DNA from: an uncultured Chloroflexota bacterium
Lineage (GTDB): Bacteria > Chloroflexota > Anaerolineae > Aggregatilineales > Phototrophicaceae
Assembly: GCA_937870805.1 (NCBI GenBank)
Contig: CALMZT010000892.1
Span: 1-13,935, forward strand
Reading direction: 5' to 3'
DNA: 13,935 nucleotides
Positions 5,732-11,723 of the stretch are shown here, piece after piece. The notes under the pieces were generated by a model, which saw only the letters and a list, made by a program, of their open reading frames with translations, was not told the origin of the DNA and made no database searches. How positions within the stretch are numbered: the stretch's first letter is position 1; every line of letters begins with the position of its first letter. A program made the position numbers and the translations under genes.

Positions 5732-6919
5732 ATGAACACGCAAAATCCTGAAATTCTCGTTCTTGGTGGCGGCTATGCTGGCATGATCGCAGCGCTGCGC
5801 TTGGCAGGCAAAAGCCGCGCCCACATCACCTTAGTGAACGCTCTAGATACGTTTGTCGAGCGCATTCGGTTGCACCAGCGCGCGGCAGATCAACCGCTTC
5901 CGCAGCACTCGATTCCGACCCTGTTAGGAGGTAAAAACGTCAGCTTCGTGCAAGGTTGGGTGACGCAGTTGGACACCGATCAGCGCGCAGTGACGGTGCA
6001 AACGACGCAGGGCGCGCAAACGCTGCACTACGATATACTGGTGTACGCGCTGGGCAGCACGATTGACCGCGACAGCGTGCCCGGCGTGCGCGAACATGCT
6101 TATGCGTTGAATGCTGATAACGTTGGCGACTTGAGCAAAATACTCCCGAACAGCGAACGCCTGCTGGTCATCGGCGGCGGGTTAACAGGTATCGAAGCGG
6201 CAACGGAATTCGCAGAGGCTTATCCACAGCTTCAGGTTACGCTGGCGACTTGTGACACGTTTGGCGAAAATCTTTCGCGCAAAGGGCAGGTTTATCTGCG
6301 AAAATCTTTCGCGCGATTGGGCATCAGCATACGCGATAATGCTGAAGTAACGGAAGTGCTGCCGAATGCGGCGAGGCTTGCCAACGGCGAAACGCTGGCG
6401 TTCGATGTGTGCGTGTGGGCAGGCGCGTTCCGGGTTGGGACATTGGCGGACGATGCCGGGTTGAAGGTCAATGAACGCGGGCAAATTTTGATTGATCGGC
6501 AGATGCGTTCGTTCTCGCATCCCGACATTTACGCGGTAGGTGATGCGGCGTACTGCCCCGAAGTACCGACTCGTATGTCGTGCGCTGCCGCGATGCCCAT
6601 GGGTTCGCACGCCGCTGATAACATCGCCGCCGCGTTAAAAGGACAGCCGCAAAAGCCGTTCCGCTTCGGCTACGCGGGGCAGTGTATCAGCCTGGGACGT
6701 AGCGATGCGATGTTCCAGATAGTGAACAGTGATGACCAACCACAGGAGCAGATTATCAGTGGGCGCTTGGCGGTAGGAATCAAGGAACTGATCTGCCGTC
6801 TTACAGTGTTTAGCTTGCATCAGCCCAATTTCTATATCTGGCCCAGCCCGCAGACAAGGATACCCGATGGAAGATACATTCGAGAACTATCGCCCGATGC
6901 TGTTCGGAATCGCCTATAG
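5732..6919 (+). CDS. NAD(P)/FAD-dependent oxidoreductase (NDH-2-like), ECF41 partner
   Basis: A 395-residue flavoprotein of the two-dinucleotide-binding-domain family that includes type II NADH dehydrogenases. The FAD-binding Rossmann motif is at 11-17 (LGGGYAG), the NAD(P) motif at 147-153 (IGGGLTG) with a following I-E-A-A-T-E helix, and the second FAD motif at 264-272 (PDIYAVGDA). There is no redox-active CxxC pair and no membrane helix near the C-terminus. NDH-2 proteins usually attach peripherally, so the electron acceptor (quinone or other) is undetermined. It lies directly behind an ECF41 promoter and overlaps the ECF41 sigma gene by 53 bases. ECF41 factors are typically paired with a 'COE' gene (carboxymuconolactone decarboxylase, oxidoreductase or epimerase), and this is the O type. 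The natural substrate of such partners is not known. Confidence 0.88.
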   Translation: MNTQNPEILVLGGGYAGMIAALRLAGKSRAHITLVNALDTFVERIRLHQRAADQPLPQHSIPTLLGGKNVSFVQGWVTQLDTDQRAVTVQTTQGAQTLHYDILVYALGSTIDRDSVPGVREHAYALNADNVGDLSKILPNSERLLVIGGGLTGIEAATEFAEAYPQLQVTLATCDTFGENLSRKGQVYLRKSFARLGISIRDNAEVTEVLPNAARLANGETLAFDVCVWAGAFRVGTLADDAGLKVNERGQILIDRQMRSFSHPDIYAVGDAAYCPEVPTRMSCAAAMPMGSHAADNIAAALKGQPQKPFRFGYAGQCISLGRSDAMFQIVNSDDQPQEQIISGRLAVGIKELICRLTVFSLHQPNFYIWPSPQTRIPDGRYIRELSPDAVRNRL

Positions 6920-7724
6920 GATGCTGGGCAGTGTGATGGAAGCGGAGGATATGGTGCAGGAAACGTATCTCCGCTTCCAGGCAACGCCGCCCGAAACGAT
7001 CCGCGCGCCGAAAGCGTTTCTCGCAACGATCACCACGCGCCTGTGCCTTGACCATTTGAAGTCGGCGCAGGAAAAGCGTGTCAGCTATTATGGTCCCTGG
7101 CTGCCTGAACCGCTTCTCACGGATGAAGGTGCGCCGCCGCAGCGCGCGATTGAACACGAGTCACTGTCGATGGCGTTTCTGGTGCTGCTGGAAAATCTAT
7201 CGCCAGCCGAGCGCGCGGTGTTCCTGCTGCATGAGGTGTTCGACTACGAGTACGCCGAAATCGCACGCATCATCGACAAGGAAGAAGCCGCCTGCCGCCA
7301 ACTGTTACACCGCGCCAGGAAGCACGTCAGCGACCACCGTCCACGCTTCCCATCATCGCCGGAAGTGCATCAACAGATGCTCGGCAAGTTCATGATGGCG
7401 GTAGGCGGCGGTGATATACAGGGCTTGATGAACCTGCTGGCAGAAAATGTCACGTCATGGGGCGATGGTGGTGGCAAGGCAGTTGGTGCGGGCAAGTATC
7501 CGGTGTACGGGCGTGATAAGGTCGCACGGTTGATGCTTGGCTTAGGGAAGTGGGTTGCTAACAAAGGCTATACGTTTGAGGTCAAGCAAGTCAATGAGCA
7601 GCCCGCGATTGTCTATACCCTTGATGGGCAAACGCAGGGCGTGGTGCTGTTGGAAGTCGGTGACGATGGACTGATTTACGGTGTTCGCAGCGTCGTCAAC
7701 CCCGATAAGCTGAAGCATCTGTAG
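6867..7724 (+). CDS. ECF41-group sigma factor with fused NTF2-like C-terminal domain (SigJ-like)
   Basis: A 285-residue RNA polymerase sigma factor. Region 2 occupies about 8-70 (ENYRPMLFGIAYRMLGSVMEAEDMVQE is spread over 6-32) and region 4 about 100-155 (LSPAERAVFLLHEVFDYEYAEIA at 111-133). A SnoaL/NTF2-like extension fills 165-285. The three hallmark motifs of group ECF41 are all present: WLPEP at 78-82 in the linker, DGGGK at 200-204, and NPDKL at 278-282. In this group there is no separate anti-sigma factor; the C-terminal domain modulates activity. The ATG has AAGGA 6 bases upstream (6856-6860), inside the end of the oxidoreductase gene, and the 53-base overlap suggests translational coupling. 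The exact target promoter upstream of the operon indicates autoregulation. The signal sensed is unknown. Confidence 0.93.
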   Translation: MEDTFENYRPMLFGIAYRMLGSVMEAEDMVQETYLRFQATPPETIRAPKAFLATITTRLCLDHLKSAQEKRVSYYGPWLPEPLLTDEGAPPQRAIEHESLSMAFLVLLENLSPAERAVFLLHEVFDYEYAEIARIIDKEEAACRQLLHRARKHVSDHRPRFPSSPEVHQQMLGKFMMAVGGGDIQGLMNLLAENVTSWGDGGGKAVGAGKYPVYGRDKVARLMLGLGKWVANKGYTFEVKQVNEQPAIVYTLDGQTQGVVLLEVGDDGLIYGVRSVVNPDKLKHL

Positions 7725-7752
7725 GGAGAGTTGTCAGTTATCACTCATCAGT

Positions 7753-7774
7753 GGGGCAGGACAGGTCTTGCCCC
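7753..7774. repeat. GGGGCA hairpin between convergent genes (REP-like or terminator)
   Basis: GGGGCA/TGCCCC closes an inner G-GAC/GTC-T stem of about 9 bp with a tiny loop. No T-tract follows on either strand, so it is not a classical terminator. Its form, with CTAC flanking on one side, resembles short dispersed palindromes found between genes. It lies 28 bases after the sigma factor stop and 29 before the PPOX gene end. Confidence 0.5.
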
Positions 7775-7803
7775 TACAAATATATCTCTGCACATCATCA
7801 CTA

Positions 7804-8211
7804 TTACTTGTAATTCACATGTGTGGGTTTGATTTTATACAGCAGGCGTTCCGAAACCTCGCGCGCTGGGGCTTCGATGCCATAGCGTTTCGGCTTGCCC
7901 GTGTACAACAGCGAAAGTTCGTTCATGGATTCGCCGCCGCCTTCTGCGGTAATTTCTTCGACAATGCCGCGTACTTCCAAATAGCGAAACAGGTTGACTG
8001 GATCAAAGACCATCAACGTAACGCGCGGGCGTTCCACCATGTTTTTGTGCTTCTGGCGGTCTGCCGTCGCGTTCACGATGACATGTGTGCCGTCATAGCT
8101 GCACCAGACGGGCGTCACCTGCGCCTGACCATCGGGCATCAACGTCGCCAGCGCGGCGATGATGGGTCCATCCAATAAATCGCGATGCGATTCGGGAATC
8201 TGCGACGACAT
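7804..8211 (-). CDS. PPOX-class flavin/F420-dependent oxidoreductase
   Basis: A 135-residue split-barrel protein of the pyridoxamine 5'-phosphate oxidase superfamily, closest in pattern to the Rv1155-type F420-binding group. Landmarks are PIIAALATLMPDGQAQVTPVW (split over residues 16-36), NATADRQKHKNM at 47-58, a basic segment that usually contacts the cofactor phosphate, VTLMVFDP at 64-71 and YLEVRG at 77-82. Members of this group use F420 or a flavin to reduce or sequester small molecules; the actual cofactor cannot be told from sequence alone. It is cytoplasmic. The start is well supported by GAGGAGA (8219-8225), 7 bases upstream of the ATG. The gene converges on the ECF41 operon and has its own control region, including a palindrome at 8261-8278. 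Confidence 0.87.
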   Translation of the reverse strand: MSSQIPESHRDLLDGPIIAALATLMPDGQAQVTPVWCSYDGTHVIVNATADRQKHKNMVERPRVTLMVFDPVNLFRYLEVRGIVEEITAEGGGESMNELSLLYTGKPKRYGIEAPAREVSERLLYKIKPTHVNYK

Positions 8212-8260
8212 AGGGTTCTCTCCTCGATAATGCTGGCGAATGGGCAGTGTCGTTAACCCT

Positions 8261-8278
8261 ACAAACTGTGACGTTTGT
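8261..8278. promoter_or_regulatory. Palindrome upstream of PPOX gene, possible operator
   Basis: ACAAAC-N6-GTTTGT, perfect 6-base arms, about 50 bases upstream of the PPOX ATG. The arrangement suits a dimeric regulator site, but no neighbouring regulator gene supports this. Confidence 0.25.
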
Positions 8279-8356
8279 GCTGGCTATGGGTGAGGACAAG
8301 TGATCCACTTGCCTAACAGCTTTGCTTATTCTTCATCCGAATTGTTTGCTTTCTTA

Positions 8357-8430
8357 CTGACATTACGCACCTGAACCTGTGAACAAGGAAGTTTAAACCC
8401 CTTGTTCGAGCTGAACCTGCGTAACATCAG
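8357..8430. mobile_element. 74-bp MITE-like palindromic element with TTA target duplication
   Basis: The terminal 13 bases are inverted repeats, CTGACATTACGCA against CTGATGTTACGCA on the other strand, with 11 of 13 matching. Inside lie GAACAAGG/CCTTGTTC (8381-8388, 8400-8407) and the central palindrome GTTTAAAC (8391-8398). All share almost the same centre near 8394. TTA occurs directly on both sides (8354-8356 and 8431-8433), fitting a 3-bp target duplication as made by some IS5-group transposases. It has no coding capacity, so it would need a transposase from elsewhere. Confidence 0.6.
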
Positions 8431-8812
8431 TTAATAATTCACTTTTCACAAAACGTTCGCCGCTGCGGACGCTGGCGGTTCAAAACTGCCGGCGATGCGC
8501 GTTGGAAACCCGTGCTGCGCTTTAACCAAATAAGGCAGCGGATCGCTTGTACGAGACTCGCCAGCGCCTTGAGTGCGCTTACCGCCTTTTCCACTCAGAC
8601 TCTCGGCTTTAGCCAGAGGCGGCACCAACCGCGAATGCCGTCTTTAATCGTTAAACTGCATAATCCCCTTGTTCACAAAGTTTCGCCTATCACTTTGCGA
8701 CTTCTCATGCGGAATGACCCGTGTTAACTGAAAACTTACATTACACCCCGCATTAAAGTTTCAAAAGGAACGCATATGCACCCCCTTTTCTGCTATCCTG
8801 AAAATGCACTTC

Positions 8813-8840
8813 TTTGCGACCTTTGCACCTTTGCGGTTCA
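8813..8840 (+). repeat. TTTGCGACC-type short tandem repeat
   Basis: Three consecutive variants, TTTGCGACC, TTTGCACC and TTTGCGG, followed by TTCAATTTTTA. Sequences of this kind recur as non-coding dispersed repeats in many bacterial genomes; recurrence in this genome cannot be checked here. Confidence 0.4.
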
Positions 8841-8967
8841 ATTTTTATTGCTCTTGGTGGACTTTAGTTCATGATTACTAAGCTGTTGATTGACAGAGAA
8901 ATGGAAACGGCATCATGTGTGGCATTTTCTCACTGCTCATTGCTTTTTACCTGTTTACGCTCAAACT

Positions 8968-9073
8968 GCAACAAGCGTACTCGCAATTGCGACAATCCCT
9001 ATTATTGCAACAAGCGTGCTCACAGTCGCAATTTAGCAGCCATCTTTTGCAGCAAGCGTACTCGCTTCCGCAA
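8968..9073 (+). repeat. Three imperfect direct repeats, core GCARCAAGCGTRCTCRC
   Basis: Copies start at 8968, 9007 and 9049 (spacings 39 and 42). The cores are GCAACAAGCGTACTCGC, GCAACAAGCGTGCTCAC and GCAGCAAGCGTACTCGC, each followed some bases on by a CGCAA or TTGCGA element. They lie just beyond the 3' end of the KARI-like gene. Spacers differ in sequence, but copy number and divergence do not fit CRISPR. Confidence 0.65.
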
Positions 9074-9116
9074 CCTTTGTTGCCGATTGCTGCAATGCGT
9101 TCTTGCAAACGGGCAG

Positions 9117-10118
9117 CTATTCTTCATCCCCGCCGCCGCGCCCCAACATTTCCAACGTATCTTGCTCGAATGCCCACAAATCCAGCTTTTCCAGCGCGTC
9201 CTGCATCTTACGCAGGCGTGGATAGCCATCGCTGTACTCCTTCGCCCACTCGCGCGCGAAGTTGCCGCGCCGAATCTCGTCTAACGTCACTTCCATCAGG
9301 CGTTCGAGTTTCAAATCGTTAAAGCGCTCCATGCGACTCATCGCCCCATAACGGCTGGTCGGTGAGGTCAGTTCCAGCGCGTTGAGCAAGCCAGACTGCG
9401 AGGCACGCTGTAAGTAGTCAGTGAACTCGCCAGAGATGTACAAATCGCTGAGCGCGGCTTCTGGCGGATAACCGCTTTTCATCAGCAGGTTCGCCGCCGT
9501 AATCATCATGTGATGGAAGACGGGCATGAGCGCCTGCTGTACGAATAGATCAAGTTCGGCTTCCTGCTCGATACTGACTTCTACCGCGCCCGCCCTGAGC
9601 GAACCGACGGCTTTTGCCAGTGCCAGCACCGTTTGCCACGCGCGCCCGCTGTTGTCTGCGCCGACAGCGACGAAGCTGTTGAAGCCCTCACCACGCTCAA
9701 AACGTTCGCGCACCGCAGCGCCCAACGTGCGCGGCGCAATCAATCCAACGTCAACAAACGGCGGTGCTTCGATAAAACCAAACGCCACGTTGTAGCCGCT
9801 GCCAAACACCAGCGTATCGCCACGTTCCAGATGAGGCGATACACGTTCCAGATAGACCTGAGGCATCACCTCGTCGGGCAGCATCATCATAATCACCTGT
9901 GCATCCGTTACGGCGTCCTCTATGGCTGCCGCCGCAAAACCATCAGCGCTCGGTTTTTCGCCGTGCTCGTCGTCACGGATGCCCACCGTCACCTGTACAC
10001 CGCTGTCACGCAGATTGAGCGCGAACGGACGCCCCAGATGACCATAGCCGATGACCGCTACACGCTTGCCGTCGAGTACGCTTAAGTCGCCATCTTCTTC
10101 ACGATAAATCACTGTCAT
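9117..10118 (-). CDS. Ketol-acid reductoisomerase-like protein lacking catalytic residues
   Basis: A 333-residue homologue of class I ketol-acid reductoisomerase (IlvC), the Mg-dependent second enzyme of valine, leucine and isoleucine synthesis. The N-terminal Rossmann domain is well kept: IGYGHLGRPFALNLRDSG from 23, with VIMMMLPDE at 75-83. The all-helical C-terminal domain follows from about 183. Key positions are altered. The catalytic histidine of FAHGFN is Ser107 (FGSGYN). APKGPG reads APRTLG (128-133). The metal ligand pair in DLFGEQ reads DLFVQQ, keeping Asp190 but replacing the glutamate by Gln194. The later ligand helix ECLHEL reads DLYISG. True acetolactate isomeration is therefore unlikely; it may be an NAD(P)-dependent oxidoreductase with another substrate. 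No other ilv gene is adjacent. Start supported by AAGGT 8 bases upstream. Confidence 0.82.
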   Translation of the reverse strand: MTVIYREEDGDLSVLDGKRVAVIGYGHLGRPFALNLRDSGVQVTVGIRDDEHGEKPSADGFAAAAIEDAVTDAQVIMMMLPDEVMPQVYLERVSPHLERGDTLVFGSGYNVAFGFIEAPPFVDVGLIAPRTLGAAVRERFERGEGFNSFVAVGADNSGRAWQTVLALAKAVGSLRAGAVEVSIEQEAELDLFVQQALMPVFHHMMITAANLLMKSGYPPEAALSDLYISGEFTDYLQRASQSGLLNALELTSPTSRYGAMSRMERFNDLKLERLMEVTLDEIRRGNFAREWAKEYSDGYPRLRKMQDALEKLDLWAFEQDTLEMLGRGGGDEE

Positions 10119-10137
10119 GAGATAAGACCTTTTTTAG

Positions 10138-10176
10138 GTTGTTGGTTATTCGTTGTTGGTTATTCGTTGTTGGTTA
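10138..10176 (+). repeat. Tandem GTTGTTGGTTATTC repeats, left border of four-helix-bundle cassette
   Basis: Two full 14-base copies and a partial third (10138-10151, 10152-10165, 10166-10176). The partial copy contains the stop codon of the four-helix-bundle gene. GGTTATTCGTT (10144-10154 and 10158-10168) recurs in inverted orientation at 10583-10593. Confidence 0.8.
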
Positions 10177-10536
10177 GGATTTATGAGATTTTATTTTTTG
10201 GATAAAGTTGTTGAGCATTCGTTTGACCTTATCGACTTGCTCATTAAGTTGGTCATATCGTTTGGGATCAATAAAATTTAAATCACGAGCTAGTAATAAA
10301 TGATATTCCAGTTCGCTGGCAGAACCCATCGCAATATAGAGAAAACGCCCTAGCTCGGCATTGGTTTCCCGCCCACAGTCCTCAGCGATATTTGCAGGGA
10401 CAGAAGCAGCCGCACGTTTGATTTGACTCGTCAGACCATAGATTTCGTCTTTTGGAAATCCCGCAGTAGTTTGATAGATCATCAGCGTTAATTCGTGTGA
10501 TTGCTGCCAAACCAACAGTTTCCTAAAATCCTGCAT
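10174..10536 (-). CDS. Four-helix-bundle protein of the 23S rRNA intervening-sequence family
   Basis: A 120-residue protein of the four helix bundle family (PF05635/TIGR02436), first seen as ORFs inside 23S rRNA intervening sequences and related in fold to Avd of diversity-generating retroelements. The signature segments are FRKLLVWQQSHELTLMIY at 4-21, FPKDEIYGLTSQIKRAAASV at 27-46, PANIAEDCGR at 47-56, and FLYIAMGSASELEYHLLLA at 65-83. These basic small proteins are thought to bind nucleic acid, but their function in free-standing form is unknown. AGGAG stands 7 bases before the ATG. The gene is framed by inverted simple repeats, the left of which reaches into its stop codon, suggesting that gene and repeats arrived as one unit. 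No reverse transcriptase or rRNA gene is near. Confidence 0.92.
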   Translation of the reverse strand: MQDFRKLLVWQQSHELTLMIYQTTAGFPKDEIYGLTSQIKRAAASVPANIAEDCGRETNAELGRFLYIAMGSASELEYHLLLARDLNFIDPKRYDQLNEQVDKVKRMLNNFIQKIKSHKS

Positions 10537-10572
10537 ACGAAACTCCTAAAATTCATCCATATCTTACTTGTA

Positions 10573-10593
10573 AATAACGAATAACGAATAACC
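10573..10593 (-). repeat. GTTATTC repeats, right border of four-helix-bundle cassette
   Basis: On the minus strand this reads GGTTATTCGTTATTCGTTAT plus T, two and a half units of a 7-base repeat. Its first 11 bases (plus-strand 10583-10593) are an exact inverted copy of GGTTATTCGTT on the other side of the gene. Confidence 0.75.
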
Positions 10594-10598
10594 AGACG

Positions 10599-11723
10599 TT
10601 ACAAAAACCGTCGCACGCTGAACATGTCGTGTGCTAGCGCTTGCCCCTGCGCCAAATCCGCCACTATGCGCCCTGTCAGGATGCCGAACTTAAAGCCATG
10701 CCCCGAACACGGCGAACCAATGACAACGTTGGGATACGCTGGATGCTTGTCGATCAGGAAATGCTCGTCGGGTGTCATCGTATACAAGCACACGCGCGTC
10801 TCACAAATCGGGCTGTTGCCTGCTGCCGGAATAAAATGTTTCGTCCATGCGCGCACGGTTTCGATAATCGCTTCATCTTTGGCGCGCGTGGTGTTGTCAG
10901 GGTCTGTCGGCACAGTGAGATTGTGGATTGCGACCTTGAGTCCTTTGCCCATATCCGGCAGCCCGTAGTACCAGGGTTCGTTGTGATAGATGAACACCGG
11001 AAATGTCCCCGCCGCGAAGGCGTGACGGTCAGCAGGCTCGAAGAAAACCTGTTCCTGTCGTGTCGGCGTCAACGGCAAATTCAAGTCCAGCGATTGCAGC
11101 AGCTTGCCCGCCCACGCGCCCGCCGTAATCACGACCTGTCCCGCGCTGTATTCGCCTTCTGCCGTATACACACGCACCGAGGCTGCCAGCGGCTCAATTT
11201 TCGTCACAGGAGATTGAGTCTTCAGTATTGCACCGTGCTGCTGCGCGATTTCGACCAACGCCCGCACACACGCCGACGCATTCATCGACGCTGCGTCGGG
11301 TTGATACAGCCCCATCATTCCCTCGTCCAAGTGGAATTGGGGAAAGCGCTGCGCCACTTCTGCGGGCGTCATCCACTCGTGGACGATACCTGCCGCCGCC
11401 AGATTATCGCGCGTGTCCAGCAGCGACCAGTAATCGGCTGGACCAAAGTCCAAGCCACCCGATGGCGTAAGCAAGCGCTTGCCGATTTGCTGCTCCAGCG
11501 TATGCCACATGGGGAACACTTCTTTTGCCATGTCCACGTACACGGCGTCTTTATAGGCGTAGCGGATAATGCGCGACTCGCCGTAGGAACTGCCCATCTG
11601 ATGATCGAGTTCAAACTGCTCCAGCGCCAGCACACGCTGACCACGCTGCGCCAGATGATACGCCGCCGCCGCGCCCACGACACCCACGCCGATCACAATC
11701 ACGTCAAAGGATTTAGCTGCCAT
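10599..11723 (-). CDS. Monomeric sarcosine oxidase / N-methyltryptophan oxidase-like flavoenzyme
   Basis: A 374-residue FAD enzyme of the monomeric sarcosine oxidase family, which oxidises N-methyl amino acids to the amine plus formaldehyde and hydrogen peroxide. GVGVVG at 12-17 is the dinucleotide fold. Cys312 in RVCLYTMTPDEHF matches the cysteine that binds FAD covalently. Lys263 and His267 in GLKVAIH match the oxygen-activating lysine and a neighbouring active-site histidine, and Arg51 and Arg54 lie in GESRIIR. The histidine of the usual HGDTR motif is Tyr47 here, and Thr is Ser, so the substrate may differ from sarcosine. SGHGFKFG near the C-terminus is a family hallmark. The ATG at 11723 is preferred to TTG at 11729. 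It overlaps the upstream lipoprotein gene by 11 bases, suggesting translational coupling. Confidence 0.88.
   Translation of the reverse strand: MAAKSFDVIVIGVGVVGAAAAYHLAQRGQRVLALEQFELDHQMGSSYGESRIIRYAYKDAVYVDMAKEVFPMWHTLEQQIGKRLLTPSGGLDFGPADYWSLLDTRDNLAAAGIVHEWMTPAEVAQRFPQFHLDEGMMGLYQPDAASMNASACVRALVEIAQQHGAILKTQSPVTKIEPLAASVRVYTAEGEYSAGQVVITAGAWAGKLLQSLDLNLPLTPTRQEQVFFEPADRHAFAAGTFPVFIYHNEPWYYGLPDMGKGLKVAIHNLTVPTDPDNTTRAKDEAIIETVRAWTKHFIPAAGNSPICETRVCLYTMTPDEHFLIDKHPAYPNVVIGSPCSGHGFKFGILTGRIVADLAQGQALAHDMFSVRRFL

Larger units (their letters stand above)
8226..9116. other. Long gene-free region with mobile remnants and repeats
   Basis: About 890 bases lie between the PPOX start and the end of the KARI-like gene with no supported gene. 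The first 100 bases presumably hold the PPOX promoter. A 74-bp palindromic insert sits at 8357-8430. A second, isolated copy of its inner arm (CCCCTTGTTCACA) occurs at 8665-8677. A CTTTGC-type low-complexity repeat lies at 8813-8840 and a three-copy repeat at 8968-9073. Frames open here on both strands lack convincing protein character. Confidence 0.6.

Noticed and set aside
8245..8275. Second ECF41-like promoter upstream of the PPOX gene (CGTCACA on the minus strand)
   Set aside because: At 16-base spacing the -10 reads ACAC, not CGTC, and the nearest CGAC is at 14; too poor a match.
8474..8490. tRNA-like T-arm (GGCGG-TTCAAAA-CTGCC)
   Set aside because: No acceptor, D or anticodon arm can be formed at the right distances on the same strand.
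8776..8874. Small frame of 32 codons (starting MHPLFCYP) with AAGGAA 5 bases upstream
   Set aside because: Much of it is the CTTTGC low-complexity repeat and there is no sign of protein-level constraint; it could be rechecked with ribosome profiling.
8968..9073. Possible CRISPR mini-array
   Set aside because: Only three degenerate copies with short spacers of 14-17 bases and no cas gene nearby.
8871..9322. Plus-strand frames containing repeated LQQAYS- or CNKR-like peptides
   Set aside because: Their second halves run antisense to the KARI-like gene, and the peptide repeats simply follow the DNA repeat in more than one frame.
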